Shown in pieces: positions 53,462-63,751 of a stretch of 64,000 bases of DNA (positions are counted from its first letter, which is position 1; every line of letters starts with the position of its first letter). Position numbers and translations under genes: made by a program. The stretch covers positions 4,898,001 through 4,962,000 of the forward strand of contig NZ_CP016948.1 in NCBI RefSeq assembly GCF_001642805.2, in the 5' to 3' direction. This DNA comes from Serratia surfactantfaciens. GTDB lineage: Bacteria; Pseudomonadota; Gammaproteobacteria; Enterobacterales; Enterobacteriaceae. The notes beneath the pieces are model-generated. The model was not told the DNA's origin. It did not search any database and saw only the letters and a program-made list of their open reading frames with translations.

Positions 53462-55030
53462 CTATTTGCTGACGCGATCGTAGTAGACCATGTCGGCGTT
53501 CAACCCCTGTTGGTAGCCTTTGACGTTGTCGCGCAGCACCACTTCGGTTTTGGCCTGATCGATAAATACGTACGGCGAACTGCGCTGCAGCTCCTGCTGC
53601 ATGGCGGTGTACAGCGCACGGCGCTTGGCCGGATCGGCTTCGGCCAGCGCCGCCAGCGTCTGCTTATTCAACTGCGGGATCTGCCAGCCGTTCAGCCCGG
53701 CCACCGTGCTGCTCTTGCCGTCGTTGTAGGCGAAAGCGCTGGCGTTGGAGTGGGCATCGAAGTAATCCGGGATCCACAGGCGGATCGCCGCCTGGTGCTG
53801 TCTGGCGCGCACCCGGGAGTAAACCTGGCTGCCGGCGGCCGGCAGCAGTTCGACCTTCACGCCGGCGGCGGCGAAGCTGCCCTGCAGCGCCTGCGCAATG
53901 GTGATGAACGGCGGTTTGTTCTCCACGTCCAGCGTAAAGGCGGCGTGGGTGATCCCCGCCTTGGCCAGGATGGCTTTCGCCTTGGCCGGATCGTAGCTGA
54001 ACGGGTTGGTCTCCAGCGCGCCCGGCAGCCCGACCGGCAGGAAGCTCTGGTGCACGAAATATTGGCCCTTCAGCAGATCTTTCGTGATGCCTTGATAATC
54101 CACCAGGTAGCGCGCCGCTTCCCAGAAGGCCGGGTTGCTCAGCAGCGGATTGGCGCCGTTGCCGGCGTTGAACACCAGGTAGTTTTGCTCGGCGGACGGG
54201 ATCTCCAGCACCTTGACGCCGGGCTGATTCTTCAGCGTATCGGTCTGGTCGGCGCCCAGTTCGCGGGCGATATCGGCGTCGCCCTGCTGGATCAGCAGGC
54301 GGCGGGTGGCCGGGTCCGGCACGTTTTTAATGATGATGTTTTTCAGCTGCGGCTTGTCGCCCGGCGAGGTGGGGTTGGCGTCCAGCACGATCGCCTGGTG
54401 CGGCTGATAGACGCGCATCTTGAACGGGCCGCTGCCGGCGGAGTGCATTTTCAGCCAGGCGTTGCCGAAGTCGCCGTCCTTGACGTTGGCCAGTGCCTCC
54501 TTGCTGTCGACGATCGAAGCGATCGGCGTCGAGAGGATATTCAGCGCCACCGCCGGGCTGACGTCCGCCGTCCAGCGCAGCTGCACGGTATGTTCGTCGA
54601 TCTTCTTCAGCTGCGCGTCGATGTTGTCCGGCTGCCAGCCGAGCACGTTGAGGATGAACGCCGGCGACTTATTCATCTTGACCGCGCGGCTGTAGGAGAA
54701 GATCACGTCGTCGGCGGTCAGCGGGTTGCCGGAGGCGAACGCCGCCTGCGGCCGCAGTTTCACCGTCAGCGTTTTGGCAGCTGCATCGCCCTGCCAGCTT
54801 TCCGCCAGCACCGGCGCCACCTTGGCCGGATCGTCGCGATCCGCCTGCACCAATCGTTGATACAGGCTGGGCACCGTCTGGATGCTGGAGAGTTCGTTGG
54901 CTTCCGCCGGATCGAGGCTGACGATGTCATCCAGCGATTGCACCACCACCAGCGTATTCGGCGGCGTGGCGGCTAACGCGGCGGCGGGCAGGGCGGCGAG
55001 CAGGAACAGCGGCAAGAGTTTGGCTTTCAT
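53462..55030 (-). CDS. ABC transporter family-5 substrate-binding protein (peptide-type)
   Basis: The 522-residue periplasmic binding protein has a cleavable signal peptide (MKAKLLPLFLLAALPAAALA, cut near residue 20). The family-5 solute-binding body (LDDIVSLDPAEANELSS, LAESWQGDAAAKTLTVKLR, PLTADDVIFSYSR, AGSGPFKM) is shared with dipeptide, oligopeptide and nickel binding proteins. No permease or ATPase gene is adjacent, so it is an orphan that may share a transporter encoded elsewhere. The ligand is unknown. Confidence 0.88.
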   Translation of the reverse strand: MKAKLLPLFLLAALPAAALAATPPNTLVVVQSLDDIVSLDPAEANELSSIQTVPSLYQRLVQADRDDPAKVAPVLAESWQGDAAAKTLTVKLRPQAAFASGNPLTADDVIFSYSRAVKMNKSPAFILNVLGWQPDNIDAQLKKIDEHTVQLRWTADVSPAVALNILSTPIASIVDSKEALANVKDGDFGNAWLKMHSAGSGPFKMRVYQPHQAIVLDANPTSPGDKPQLKNIIIKNVPDPATRRLLIQQGDADIARELGADQTDTLKNQPGVKVLEIPSAEQNYLVFNAGNGANPLLSNPAFWEAARYLVDYQGITKDLLKGQYFVHQSFLPVGLPGALETNPFSYDPAKAKAILAKAGITHAAFTLDVENKPPFITIAQALQGSFAAAGVKVELLPAAGSQVYSRVRARQHQAAIRLWIPDYFDAHSNASAFAYNDGKSSTVAGLNGWQIPQLNKQTLAALAEADPAKRRALYTAMQQELQRSSPYVFIDQAKTEVVLRDNVKGYQQGLNADMVYYDRVSK

Positions 55031-55187
55031 CGGTGTATATCCCCTGAAGGCGCCGCCAGGCGGCGCTGAGAACGGTTTGTTATCGTTGGTTTTTACGGCG
55101 TGGGCGCCGTCGGCCTGTCACGGTAGAACCTTTGCCGGCGGCGGGCAAAGGTCAATCCGCTATTTGATATTCCTGGAATATATTAGC

Positions 55188-55214
55188 CGCCCTGGCCGGG
55201 GACGCCAGGGCGGA
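55188..55214 (-). terminator. Hairpin after argI
   Basis: CCGCCCTGGC and GCCAGGGCGG form a ten-base-pair stem 11 bases after the argI stop; only an AT-rich tail, not a clear T run, follows on the minus strand. Confidence 0.5.
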
Positions 55215-55225
55215 GGGGGGGATTG

Positions 55226-56245
55226 TCAGAGGGTGTTGCTCAGCGTGGCGACCAGCACCGCCTTGATGGTGTGCAGCCGGTTTTCCGCCTGATCGAACAC
55301 CACGCTGTGCGCCGATTCGAACACTTCGTCGGTCACTTCCATGCCGCCGTGCAGATCATACTGCTGCGCCATCTGCTTGCCGAGGGTGGTTTGGTCGTCG
55401 TGGAACGCCGGCAGGCAGTGCAGGAACTTCACGTTCGGATTGCCGGTCAGCTTCAGCATCGCCATGTTGACCTGATACGGCCGCAGCAGCGCGATACGCT
55501 CCTGCCAGGTCTCTTTCGGTTCGCCCATCGACACCCAGACGTCGGTGTAGAGGAAGTCGGCGTCTTGCACCCCTTCGGCGATGTCTTCGGTCAGGGTGAG
55601 CTTCGCGCCGGTTTGCTGCGCCAGCGCCTGACACTCGGCCACCAGCTCCGGCTGCGGCCAGCAGGCCTTCGGCGCCACCAGCCGCAGATCCATGCCCGCC
55701 AGCGCGGCGGCTTCCAGCAGCGTGTTGCCCATGTTGTTGCGCGCGTCGCCGACGTACGCCAGTTTCACCTCGCTCAGCGCCTTGCCCGGCAGATGCTCTT
55801 GCACGGTGAGCAGATCCGCCAACAGCTGAGTAGGGTGGAACTCGTCGGTCAGGCCGTTCCACACCGGCACGCCGGCGTGTTGCGCCAGGGTTTCCACCAG
55901 CGCCTGGCCGTAGCCGCGATACTGAATACCGTCGTACAGGCGGCCCAGCACCCGGGCGGTGTCTTTCATCGACTCTTTATGGCCGATCTGGCTGCCGCTT
56001 GGGCCGAGATAGGTCACCTGTGCGCCCTGATCGAATGCGGCAACTTCGAAAGAGCATCGCGTACGGGTCGAGTCTTTTTCGAAGATGAGCGCAATGTTTT
56101 TGCCCTGCAGCCGGCGCTGTTCCTGCCCCAGCTTTTTGGCCTGTTTCAGATCGGCCGCCAGTTTCAGCAGCGCCTGCAGTTCGGCGGGGGTGAAATCCAT
56201 TAACCTCAGAAAGTGACGTTGGTAGAACGCATTGCCGGTGCTCAT
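55226..56245 (-). CDS. argI: Ornithine carbamoyltransferase
   Basis: The 339-residue OTCase converts ornithine and carbamoyl phosphate to citrulline in arginine synthesis. Motifs are [21 protein letters not shown] (carbamoyl phosphate), [18 protein letters not shown] and [10 protein letters not shown] (ornithine site). Start 56245 gives [19 protein letters not shown]; upstream frame is not conserved. Two ARG boxes overlap the leader. Named argI from its position beside rraB and pyrB as in E. coli. Confidence 0.95.
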   Translation of the reverse strand: MSTGNAFYQRHFLRLMDFTPAELQALLKLAADLKQAKKLGQEQRRLQGKNIALIFEKDSTRTRCSFEVAAFDQGAQVTYLGPSGSQIGHKESMKDTARVLGRLYDGIQYRGYGQALVETLAQHAGVPVWNGLTDEFHPTQLLADLLTVQEHLPGKALSEVKLAYVGDARNNMGNTLLEAAALAGMDLRLVAPKACWPQPELVAECQALAQQTGAKLTLTEDIAEGVQDADFLYTDVWVSMGEPKETWQERIALLRPYQVNMAMLKLTGNPNVKFLHCLPAFHDDQTTLGKQMAQQYDLHGGMEVTDEVFESAHSVVFDQAENRLHTIKAVLVATLSNTL

Positions 56246-56267
56246 AGTCCGATTCCCTGATTGTGTA

Positions 56268-56306
56268 ATTGAATTAAAATTCACTTTATATGTATGAATA
56301 TTCAAT
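56268..56306 (-). promoter_or_regulatory. Tandem ARG boxes (ArgR sites) of argI
   Basis: On the minus strand box 1 is ATTGAATATTCATACATA (56306-56289) and box 2 is AGTGAATTTTAATTCAAT (56285-56268), separated by three bases. Box 2 fits the palindrome TGAAT-WWWW-ATTCA perfectly and box 1 with two mismatches. Pairs of boxes three bases apart are the standard operator of the arginine repressor. They lie 23 bases before the argI start codon. Confidence 0.9.
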
Positions 56307-56407
56307 TTCAACCCCAGCATGGAAATCTTTCACGTTTATCGTGGAAGCAACGTCGGCGGTGTGTGAAAATAGAAGGAATGAAGGCCATTTGACTTGAGGA
56401 TATAGGC

Positions 56408-56833
56408 ATGGCAAACCGCGAATTGCTGGAAGAACAACGTGAAGAGACCCGCCTGATCATCGAAGAGCTGTTGGAAGACGGCAGCGATCCGGACGCGCTC
56501 TACACCATCGAGCACCATCTGTCCGCCGAGAAATTTGAGGTTCTGGAGCAGGCCGCCGTTGAAGCCTTCAAGCTGGGCTACGAAGTGACCGACGCCGAAG
56601 AGCTGGAAGTGGAAGACGGTTCGCTGGTGATGTGCTGCGACGTGATCAGCGAAGTCGGCCTGAACGCCGAGCTGATCGACGCCCAGGTAGAGCAGCTGGT
56701 GGCGCTGGCGGAACGCTGCGGCGTCAACTACGACGGCTGGGGCACCTACTTCGAAGATCCGAACGGTGAAGACGGTGAGGATGACGAAGACGGCGACTAC
56801 ATCGACGAAGACGACGACGGCAAACGCCACTAA
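56408..56833 (+). CDS. rraB: Ribonuclease E inhibitor RraB
   Basis: The 141-residue acidic protein binds the C-terminal half of RNase E and inhibits it. The start [37 protein letters not shown] and the very acidic tail ([22 protein letters not shown]) are typical. AGGATA precedes the ATG. It is divergent from argI. Confidence 0.95.
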   Translation: MANRELLEEQREETRLIIEELLEDGSDPDALYTIEHHLSAEKFEVLEQAAVEAFKLGYEVTDAEELEVEDGSLVMCCDVISEVGLNAELIDAQVEQLVALAERCGVNYDGWGTYFEDPNGEDGEDDEDGDYIDEDDDGKRH

Positions 56834-56879
56834 TTCCTTTCCGATCAATACCTGTGGGCTGGCTTTCGCCGGCCCCTGA

Positions 56880-57003
56880 TATCCCCGTCGTCTTTCAAGC
56901 TGCAGCGTTGTTGGCTGCACTCTCTCACCCCAGTCACTTACCTGAGTAAGCTCCTGGGGATGAGTGAGCTGGCCGCCTGGCTGCAACTTGAAATACATAG
57001 GGC
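56880..57003. repeat. ERIC-like (IRU) palindromic repeat
   Basis: An imperfect palindrome of about 124 bases fills the rraB-miaE gap. The outer arms are TTTCAAGCTGCAG (56893-56905) and CTGCAACTTGAAA (56981-56993). The inner part holds CTCACCCCAGTCACTTAC (56924-56941) and GTAAGCTCCTGGGGAT (56946-56961), which match the central inverted repeats of the ERIC consensus. Exact ends are uncertain. It finishes nine bases before the miaE start and would fold as a long hairpin in the transcript. Confidence 0.75.
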
Positions 57004-57012
57004 AATGACGCC

Positions 57013-57777
57013 ATGACATACCAATCCCTGTTAGCCCCGATTTTAAGCTTCCTGCACTGTGAAACCCCCGACGCCTGGATCGACGCCGCGCGCCGTCCGG
57101 AAAACCTGCAGCTGTTGCTGACCGACCACCTGGTGTGCGAGCTGAAAGCCGCGCAGACCGGCATGTGGCTGATCCGCCGCTACGTGGCGGACAAAGAGAG
57201 CGGCGACGCGCTGTTGGCGCTGCTGCGCCCTTACGAGGCGTTTCTGCACGAAGCGCAGGGCGCGCCGGACACGCTGTTCCGCCAGGGCCAGTTCACCCGC
57301 AAGATCCTGCCGAAAAACGGCTCGGCCTACGGCCAGGATCTGGCGGATCGCATGGTGCTGTTGATCAAGGAAGAGTTGCATCACTTCTCGCAGGTGCTGG
57401 AGATCATGCAGGCGCGCGGGATCCCGTATCGCAAGATCACCGCCAGCCGCTACGCTAAGGGCATGATCCGCGAGATCCGCACCCACGATCCGGCGACGCT
57501 GATCGACAAACTGATCTGCGGCGCCTACATCGAAGCGCGATCCTGCGAACGTTTCGCCAAATTGGCGCCGCACCTGGACGACGAGCTGAACCGCTTTTAC
57601 GTCTCGCTGCTGCGCTCTGAAGCGCGCCACTATCAGGACTACCTGACGCTGGCCGAGCAGATCGCCGGCGGCGACATCAGCGAACGGGTGGCGCATTTCG
57701 GCCGCCTCGAAGCTGAATTGATCCTGTCGCCGGACAGCGAGCTGCGCTTCCATAGCGGCGTGCCCGCCGCCGCCTGA
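57013..57777 (+). CDS. miaE: tRNA-(ms2io6A) hydroxylase MiaE
   Basis: The 254-residue ferritin-like diiron monooxygenase hydroxylates ms2i6A37 in tRNAs. Iron-ligand helices show E-x-x-H patterns (KEELHHFSQVLE and LRSEARHYQDYL) with further Glu in DHLVCELKAAQ and IEARSCERF. Present in Salmonella and many enterobacteria but absent from E. coli K-12. The ERIC-like element occupies its 5' leader. It is convergent with the GMC oxidoreductase gene. Confidence 0.95.
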   Translation: MTYQSLLAPILSFLHCETPDAWIDAARRPENLQLLLTDHLVCELKAAQTGMWLIRRYVADKESGDALLALLRPYEAFLHEAQGAPDTLFRQGQFTRKILPKNGSAYGQDLADRMVLLIKEELHHFSQVLEIMQARGIPYRKITASRYAKGMIREIRTHDPATLIDKLICGAYIEARSCERFAKLAPHLDDELNRFYVSLLRSEARHYQDYLTLAEQIAGGDISERVAHFGRLEAELILSPDSELRFHSGVPAAA

Positions 57778-57792
57778 GGTTGAGGCGCGCCC

Positions 57793-59400
57793 TTACTGCG
57801 GCGCGCCCAGCAACAGATCCACCGCCTTTTCCGCCAGCATGATGGTCGGCGCATTGGTGTTGCCGCTGGTGAGTTGCGGCATCACCGAGCAGTCGATCAC
57901 CCGCAGCTGTTCAAAACCGTGCACCCGCAGCTGCGGATCGGTCACCGCGTCCTGCGGCGACGGCCCCATGCGGCAACTGCCCACCGGGTGATACACCGTC
58001 TTGCAGAAGTTGCGCACGAACTCTTCCAACTGCGCCTCATCGCGCGTCCACTCCGGCTGCGGCATCAGCAGATCTTTGATCAGCGGCTTCAACGCCGCGG
58101 TTTGCAGGAAGCCGAGGCCGAACTTTACCGCGCGCACGCTGCCGGCCAGATCGTCCGGGTGGCCGAGGTAGTTGGCGTGCAGCTTGACCGGATCGCGCGG
58201 GTTGCTGCTGCGCAGCAGCACTTCGCCGCGCGCCTTCGGCTGCAGGTAGCCGACCTTGAGCGTGAAACCGTGAATGTTCGGCAGCGGTTCGCCGGGCACG
58301 TCGTCCCAGCTGTCCAGCAGCGGCAGGAAGTGGATCTGCACGTCCGGCCGGCCGTCGCCCTGGCTGTCGGTAAAGGCGGCGCCTTCCAGCACGTTGGACG
58401 AGAGCACGCCGCTGCGAAACGCCAGCCACTGCGCACCGTGGCTCAGCGCCTGCAGACCGCGATCGGCGCCGAACAGGCTGATCGGCTCGCGGGTGCTGAC
58501 GTTGATCGACATGTGCAGGTGGTCGTGGAAGTTTTTGCCCACCGGCAGATCCCCCCGTACCTCGATGCCCAGCTGCTGCAGGTGGTCGCGCGGGCCGATG
58601 CCGGACAGCATCAGCAGCTTCGGCGAACCGACCGCGCCGGCGCTGACGATCACCTCTTTGGTGGCGCGCGCGGTGACTTCCGCACCGCCGTTTTGGCTGT
58701 AGACCACGCCGGTGGCGACGTTGCCCTCGAAGGTCAGCCGGTGTGCCAGGGCGTTCAGTTTCACCACCAGCCGCCGTTCGTCGCGCACCGCCTTCAGGTA
58801 GGTGCGGGCGGTGCTGGCGCGCTCGCCGTTGTGGGTGGTGGTTTGGTAGAAACCGACGCCGTGCTGGCTGTCGCCGTTGAAGTCGTTGCGATAGGGCAGG
58901 TTCAGCTCCTGGCCGGCGCGGATAAACGCCATGCTGAGCGGGTGGCGGTAGCGATTCTCGCTGACCGGCAGCAGCCCGTCGGCGCCGTGGTAGTCGTCTG
59001 ACAGGCTTTCGTTGGCCTCGGCGCGTTTGAAGTAGGGCAACACCTCGCGGTAGCTCCAGCCGGTGCAGCCGTAGTGTTCGGCCCAGTCGTCGTAGTCTTG
59101 CGGCTGGCCGCGCAGGTAGATCATGCCGTTGACCGAACTGCTGCCGCCCAGCACCTTGCCCTGCGCGATCTGCATGCGGCGGTTATTGGCGTGCGGTTCC
59201 GGCTCCGTTTCATAGGGCCAGCTCTTTTTGGCGATGATCTTGGCCACCCCGGCCGGCATCTTGATGAACAGGTTATTGTCGTCGCCGCCGGCTTCCAGCA
59301 GCAGCACCCGCGCCTGGGTGCGGCGGATAAGCTGCGCCGCCAGCACGCAGCCGGCGGAACCGGCGCCGACAATGATGTAATCAAAGGTATTTTCCGACAT
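57793..59400 (-). CDS. GMC-family FAD-dependent oxidoreductase
   Basis: The 535-residue GMC oxidoreductase resembles choline and alcohol dehydrogenases. The FAD-binding motif FDYIIVGAGSAGCVLA lies at the N-terminus, followed by GGSSSVNGMIYLRGQPQDYDDW (GMC signature 1), GAVGSPKLLMLSGIGP (signature 2) and YHPVGSCRMG with the catalytic His and GNTNAPTIMLAEKA at the end. The start 59400 gives MSENTFDY. No betaine-aldehyde dehydrogenase or BetI gene is adjacent, so a choline role is not supported. The substrate is unknown. Confidence 0.9.
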   Translation of the reverse strand: MSENTFDYIIVGAGSAGCVLAAQLIRRTQARVLLLEAGGDDNNLFIKMPAGVAKIIAKKSWPYETEPEPHANNRRMQIAQGKVLGGSSSVNGMIYLRGQPQDYDDWAEHYGCTGWSYREVLPYFKRAEANESLSDDYHGADGLLPVSENRYRHPLSMAFIRAGQELNLPYRNDFNGDSQHGVGFYQTTTHNGERASTARTYLKAVRDERRLVVKLNALAHRLTFEGNVATGVVYSQNGGAEVTARATKEVIVSAGAVGSPKLLMLSGIGPRDHLQQLGIEVRGDLPVGKNFHDHLHMSINVSTREPISLFGADRGLQALSHGAQWLAFRSGVLSSNVLEGAAFTDSQGDGRPDVQIHFLPLLDSWDDVPGEPLPNIHGFTLKVGYLQPKARGEVLLRSSNPRDPVKLHANYLGHPDDLAGSVRAVKFGLGFLQTAALKPLIKDLLMPQPEWTRDEAQLEEFVRNFCKTVYHPVGSCRMGPSPQDAVTDPQLRVHGFEQLRVIDCSVMPQLTSGNTNAPTIMLAEKAVDLLLGAPQ

Positions 59401-59580
59401 GACAGCTCTCCGTGCGCGATTGAGATACTGGCAGAGTAACGCGGGGGAAAAGGCGGTCAATTTACGATCGTTAATTTATTAACGAACTTCACATTAAATT
59501 TACATCGTGGTTTTTAACGTCAGTTTATCTGCTTGAAAAACTGAGTTATAGCGAGTTTTACTGATTGATTGCGATATTAA

Positions 59581-59605
59581 TAAAAAAGGCGCAGCAAGCT
59601 GCGCC
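59581..59605 (-). terminator. Terminator after yjgM
   Basis: GGCGCAGC and GCTGCGCC pair with a minimal loop, and on the minus strand TTTTTTA follows, about 20 bases after the yjgM stop. Confidence 0.8.
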
Positions 59606-59625
59606 CTGATGGAGAAGCGGAAGGA

Positions 59626-60129
59626 TTACAGCGTTTTCAGCATGGTGACTTCGCAATCGACGTGGCCGGTGGCACCCATCGCGTGGTCGATGTGTTCGAA
59701 GCCCAGGTGTTCGTACAGCGCGACGGCCTGCGTCAGGCTGGCGGTGGTCTCGAGGTAACAACAGCGGAAGCCGTGCTGGCGGGCGAAATCCAGCGCCTGC
59801 AGCGCCAGACGTTTCGCCAATCCCTTGCCGCGCAACACCGGCAGGAAATACATCTTCTGCAATTCGCAAATATCGTCTGCGCCACCCTGCAGCGGCGCGA
59901 TGCCGCCGCCGCCGGCGACCTGGCCGTCCACCTCGATCACCCAGTAAGCGCTGCGCGGCAGGCTGTAGAGCTGATACAGGGCATCCAGGTTGGGATCGGA
60001 GACGGTATAGCCTTTATCCGCCGTCAGGCCGTGCTCGGCGGAGACTTCGCGAATGACGTGAGCAATGGCGGGATTGTCTTCCGCCGTGATGGGGCGCACC
60101 AGCAGGCGCGCCGGGGTTGCTGTTGTCAT
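59626..60129 (-). CDS. yjgM: GNAT-family acetyltransferase YjgM
   Basis: The 167-residue GNAT protein has [32 protein letters not shown], the CoA loop [18 protein letters not shown] and [23 protein letters not shown], matching E. coli YjgM in sequence and length. The start at 60129 is chosen for that match; an ATG five codons earlier is weaker. The substrate is unknown. Confidence 0.9.
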   Translation of the reverse strand: MTTATPARLLVRPITAEDNPAIAHVIREVSAEHGLTADKGYTVSDPNLDALYQLYSLPRSAYWVIEVDGQVAGGGGIAPLQGGADDICELQKMYFLPVLRGKGLAKRLALQALDFARQHGFRCCYLETTASLTQAVALYEHLGFEHIDHAMGATGHVDCEVTMLKTL

Positions 60130-60271
60130 GTTTACACTCGCCATTGAAAGAGACCACGTTCGTTTTTCATTTTTATCGCAGCGCGAAACGCGCCGGGGTT
60201 ATTTCCCGGCGGCGTCCTTGCGGCAGTAATATCTTGTAATAACATCTAACCCGGCCCGGATGCAACGGCGA

Positions 60272-60304
60272 TAAAAAAACAGCGGGGAAGACCCCGCTGT
60301 TTTT
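60272..60304 (-). terminator. Terminator after valS
   Basis: ACAGCGGGG and CCCCGCTGT form a nine-base-pair stem, followed on the minus strand by seven T residues, 24 bases after the valS stop. Confidence 0.9.
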
Positions 60305-60328
60305 CAGGCGTTGGCGTGAGCCGGTGGA

Positions 60329-63205
60329 TTACAGCGCGGCGATGGTCGCCTGCTGTTCCTGCAGCTTCACTTTGCCTTCTTTGCAGGCCGCCAGACGATC
60401 GCGCTCTTTGGCAACTACCGCTTCCGGCGCGCGCGCCACGAAGCCTTCGTTCGCCAGCTTGCCTTCGATCGAAGCGATTTCCGCATCCAGCTTGCCCATC
60501 TCTTTCGCCAGACGCGCGATCTCGGCATCCTTGTCGATGAAACCGGCCATCGGGATCAGCAGCTCGGCGCCGTCCACCAGCTTGGTGACGGAGACCGGGC
60601 CTTTCTCACCGGCCGGCAGCAGCGCGATGGATTCCAGGCGCGCCAGACGGGCGATAAAGCTTTGGTTCTCCTGCACGCGGCGCTGGGCGTCGGCGCTGCA
60701 GTTGCGCAGCAGCACGTCGAGCGCTTTGCTTGGCGCGATGTTCATCTCGGCGCGGATGTTGCGCACGGCGATGATGGTTTGCTTGATCCACTCCAGATCG
60801 TTCAGCGCCTGCTCGTCTTCCAGCGCGGCGTCGTAGGCCGGGAACGGCTGCAGCATGATGGTGTCTGCAGTCGTGCCGGTCAGCGGCTTCACGCGCTGCC
60901 AGATGGTTTCGGTGATGAACGGAATGATCGGGTGCGCCAGGCGCAGCAGCGCTTCCAGCACGGTGATCAGCGTGTGGCGGGTGCCGCGCTGTTCCGCTTC
61001 GCTGCCGTTGCTCACCACCGGCTTGGTCAGCTCCAGATACCAGTCGCAGAACTGGTTCCAGGTGAATTCGTACAGGATGTTGGCCGCCAGATCGAAGCGG
61101 TAGGTATCCAGCGCTTCGCGGTAGGCTTTCACCGTGCGGTTGAATTCGGCCAGGATCCAGCGATCCGCCAGCGACAGCACTTTCTCGCCGCCGTTGAAGC
61201 CGCAGTCGTGCGCTTCGGTGTTCATCAGCACGAAGCGGCTGGCGTTCCACAGCTTGTTACAGAAGTTGCGGTAGCCTTCCAGGCGCTTCATGTCCCAGTT
61301 GATGTCGCGGCCGGTCGAGGCCAGCGCCGCCAGGGTGAAGCGCAGGGCGTCGGTGCCGTGCGGCTCGATGCCGTTCGGGAACTGCTTCTCGGTGCGCTTG
61401 CGGATCTTTTCCGCCAGCTGCGGCTGCATCATGTTGCCGGTGCGTTTTTCCAGCAGATCTTCCAGCGAGATGCCGTCGACCATATCCAGCGGATCGATCA
61501 CGTTGCCTTTCGACTTGGACATCTTCTGGCCTTCATCGTCGCGGATCAGGCCAGTCATGTAGACGGTCTTGAACGGCACCTGCGGCTTGCCGTTTTCATC
61601 CTTGATGAAGTGCATGGTCAGCATGATCATGCGCGCGATCCAGAAGAAGATGATGTCGAAGCCGCTGACCATCACGCTGGTCGGGTGGAAGGTTTTCAGC
61701 GCCTCGGTCTGCTCCGGCCAGCCCAGGGTGGAGAAGGTCCACAGGCCGGACGAGAACCAGGTGTCCAGCACGTCTTCGTCCTGGGTCAGCACCACGTCGG
61801 CGCCCAGGTTGTTCTCGCTGCGCACTTCTTCTTCGCTGCGGCCCACGTAGACTTTGCCGTTCACGTCGTACCAGGCCGGGATGCGGTGGCCCCACCACAG
61901 CTGACGCGAGATGCACCAGTCCTGAATGTCGCGCATCCAGCTGAAGTACATGTTTTCGTACTGCTTCGGCACGAACTGGATTTCGCCCTGTTCGACCGCT
62001 TCCACCGCCACTTTGGCCAGCGGCGCGGTGCGCACGTACCATTGGTCGGTCAGCATCGGCTCGATCACCACGCCGCCGCGATCGCCGTAAGGCACCGTCA
62101 GGTCGTGCGGTTTGATCTCGTCCAGCAGGCCCAGCTGGTCGAAGGCGGCCACTACCGCTTTACGCGCCGCGAAGCGCTCCAGGCCACGGAACTCGGCCGG
62201 GATCTCGTTGCAGTAGTCGGTGCAGACTTCGCCCAGGGTGTTGAACACTTCCGCTTCCTGACGGATGTCGCCGTCGAAGGTCAGAATGTTGATCATCGGC
62301 AGGCCGTGGCGTTTGCCGACTTCGTAGTCGTTGAAATCGTGCGCCGGGGTGATCTTCACGCAGCCGGTGCCTTTTTCCATATCGGCGTGTTCGTCGCCGA
62401 CGATGCGGATGCGGCGGCCGACCAGCGGCAGAATGATCTCTTTGCCGATCAGATCTTTATAGCGCGGATCTTCCGGGTTGACCGCCACGCCGGTATCGCC
62501 CAGCACGGTTTCCGGACGGGTAGTGGCGACCACCAGGTAGTCTTTGCCCTCGGCGGTTTTCGCGCCGTCGGCCAGCGGGTAGCGCAGGTGCCACATGGAA
62601 CCTTTGGACTCGCGGTTTTCCACTTCCAGATCGGAGATGGCGGTGCGCAGCTTCGGATCCCAGTTCACCAAGCGCTTGCCGCGGTAGATCAGGTCTTCTT
62701 TGTGCAGACGGACAAACACTTCGCGCACCGCGTTCGACAGGCCTTCGTCCATGGTGAAGCGCTCGCGCTCCCAGTCCACGGAGTTGCCCAGACGGCGCAT
62801 CTGACGGGTAATAGTGCCGCCGGATTCCGCCTTCCACTGCCAGATCTTGTCGATGAACGCGTCACGGCCGTAGTCGTGGCGGGTTTTGCCTTCTTCCGCG
62901 GCGATCTTGCGCTCCACCACCATCTGGGTGGCGATGCCGGCGTGGTCGGTGCCCGCCTGCCACAGGGTGTTTTTACCCTGCATGCGCTGATAGCGAATCA
63001 TGGTGTCCATGATGGTCTGCTGGAACGCGTGGCCCATGTGCAGGCTGCCGGTGACGTTCGGCGGCGGGATCATGATGCAGAAGCTTTCCTGGCTGGTGTC
63101 GCCGTTCGGCTTGAAGTAACCCTGATTCTCCCAGTGATCGTACAGCTTCTGTTCGATCTGTTTTGGGTCGTATGCGGTGTCGAGCTGACTGTTTGTCTTT
63201 TCCAT
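60329..63205 (-). CDS. valS: Valyl-tRNA synthetase
   Basis: The 958-residue class I synthetase has the HIGH-type motif [13 protein letters not shown] near residue 45, a CP1 editing domain (about 190-330, with [17 protein letters not shown]), the KMSKS loop [12 protein letters not shown], an anticodon-binding helical domain and a C-terminal coiled coil ([29 protein letters not shown]). It follows holC by 12 bases in one operon, the normal enterobacterial order pepA-holC-valS. Confidence 0.98.
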   Translation of the reverse strand: MEKTNSQLDTAYDPKQIEQKLYDHWENQGYFKPNGDTSQESFCIMIPPPNVTGSLHMGHAFQQTIMDTMIRYQRMQGKNTLWQAGTDHAGIATQMVVERKIAAEEGKTRHDYGRDAFIDKIWQWKAESGGTITRQMRRLGNSVDWERERFTMDEGLSNAVREVFVRLHKEDLIYRGKRLVNWDPKLRTAISDLEVENRESKGSMWHLRYPLADGAKTAEGKDYLVVATTRPETVLGDTGVAVNPEDPRYKDLIGKEIILPLVGRRIRIVGDEHADMEKGTGCVKITPAHDFNDYEVGKRHGLPMINILTFDGDIRQEAEVFNTLGEVCTDYCNEIPAEFRGLERFAARKAVVAAFDQLGLLDEIKPHDLTVPYGDRGGVVIEPMLTDQWYVRTAPLAKVAVEAVEQGEIQFVPKQYENMYFSWMRDIQDWCISRQLWWGHRIPAWYDVNGKVYVGRSEEEVRSENNLGADVVLTQDEDVLDTWFSSGLWTFSTLGWPEQTEALKTFHPTSVMVSGFDIIFFWIARMIMLTMHFIKDENGKPQVPFKTVYMTGLIRDDEGQKMSKSKGNVIDPLDMVDGISLEDLLEKRTGNMMQPQLAEKIRKRTEKQFPNGIEPHGTDALRFTLAALASTGRDINWDMKRLEGYRNFCNKLWNASRFVLMNTEAHDCGFNGGEKVLSLADRWILAEFNRTVKAYREALDTYRFDLAANILYEFTWNQFCDWYLELTKPVVSNGSEAEQRGTRHTLITVLEALLRLAHPIIPFITETIWQRVKPLTGTTADTIMLQPFPAYDAALEDEQALNDLEWIKQTIIAVRNIRAEMNIAPSKALDVLLRNCSADAQRRVQENQSFIARLARLESIALLPAGEKGPVSVTKLVDGAELLIPMAGFIDKDAEIARLAKEMGKLDAEIASIEGKLANEGFVARAPEAVVAKERDRLAACKEGKVKLQEQQATIAAL

Positions 63206-63217
63206 TCTTTATCGTAT

Positions 63218-63667
63218 TCAGTGAGTTGGCGGCGTAGCCGTGGTCAAATGGAAGCCGACGCTGCGATAGGCCTTGTAACGGTCGCGCGCCAACTGTTTCA
63301 GAGTGTCTTCGTAAGGAACGAAGTCTACCACTTCATGGAAAGCGGTAGCAAAATCGGCAAACTGCGGCAGCAGGGCGATCAGCAGATCGCGCGGGGCGTT
63401 GCCGCGCTTGCCGGGCCAGCACAGTTCCACCGGCGCGCCGTAGTGCGGCCCTTCGCCGGCCAGGTTGTGCGGCACGAATTCATGCGGCTCACGCTGCCAC
63501 AGCGCTTCGTCCAGCCGCTGGGCCTGCTCCTGACTCTCGCAGGCGATCAGCACCCGCTTGCCGGAACGCCAGCGTTCGGCGGCAACGGCGCAGGCCACGG
63601 CCTCATGGGCGCTGAGCGCGCCTGACGGTTCCGCGTTGTCGAGCAAATAAAACGTCGCCTGTTTCAT
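63218..63667 (-). CDS. holC: DNA polymerase III chi subunit HolC
   Basis: The 149-residue chi subunit of the clamp-loader complex binds SSB and psi. The start MKQATFYLLDNAEPSGALSAHEAVACAVAAERWRSGKRVLIACESQEQA matches HolC. ATG 63667 is chosen because the upstream in-frame codons lie in the pepA terminator. Confidence 0.96.
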   Translation of the reverse strand: MKQATFYLLDNAEPSGALSAHEAVACAVAAERWRSGKRVLIACESQEQAQRLDEALWQREPHEFVPHNLAGEGPHYGAPVELCWPGKRGNAPRDLLIALLPQFADFATAFHEVVDFVPYEDTLKQLARDRYKAYRSVGFHLTTATPPTH

Positions 63668-63687
63668 TAAGGATCCACCGCTGCCGA

Positions 63688-63724
63688 TAAAAAAATGTAG
63701 GGGCACAGCATGCTGTGCCCCTTG
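63688..63724 (-). terminator. Terminator between pepA and holC
   Basis: AGGGGCACAGCA and TGCTGTGCCCCT form a perfect twelve-base-pair palindrome; on the minus strand ACATTTTTTTA follows, about 25 bases after the pepA stop. HolC-valS therefore needs its own promoter or read-through. Confidence 0.85.
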
Positions 63725-63751
63725 GGATTATACCTGAATTACCGCTCAGAT

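Noticed and set aside
57793..59400. Choline dehydrogenase BetA
   Set aside because: The GMC motifs fit, but the bet partners (betB, betI, betT) are missing around the gene, and the family is too broad to name the substrate.
60662..63625. A reading frame of almost 1000 codons antisense to valS and holC, and similar long antisense frames over pnp (2536-4503), deaD (5853-7496) and mgtA (44576-47005)
   Set aside because: They mirror strongly conserved genes in GC-rich DNA, have no fitting ribosome-binding sites and give low-complexity His/Arg/Gln/Val-rich sequences. They are by-products of codon bias.
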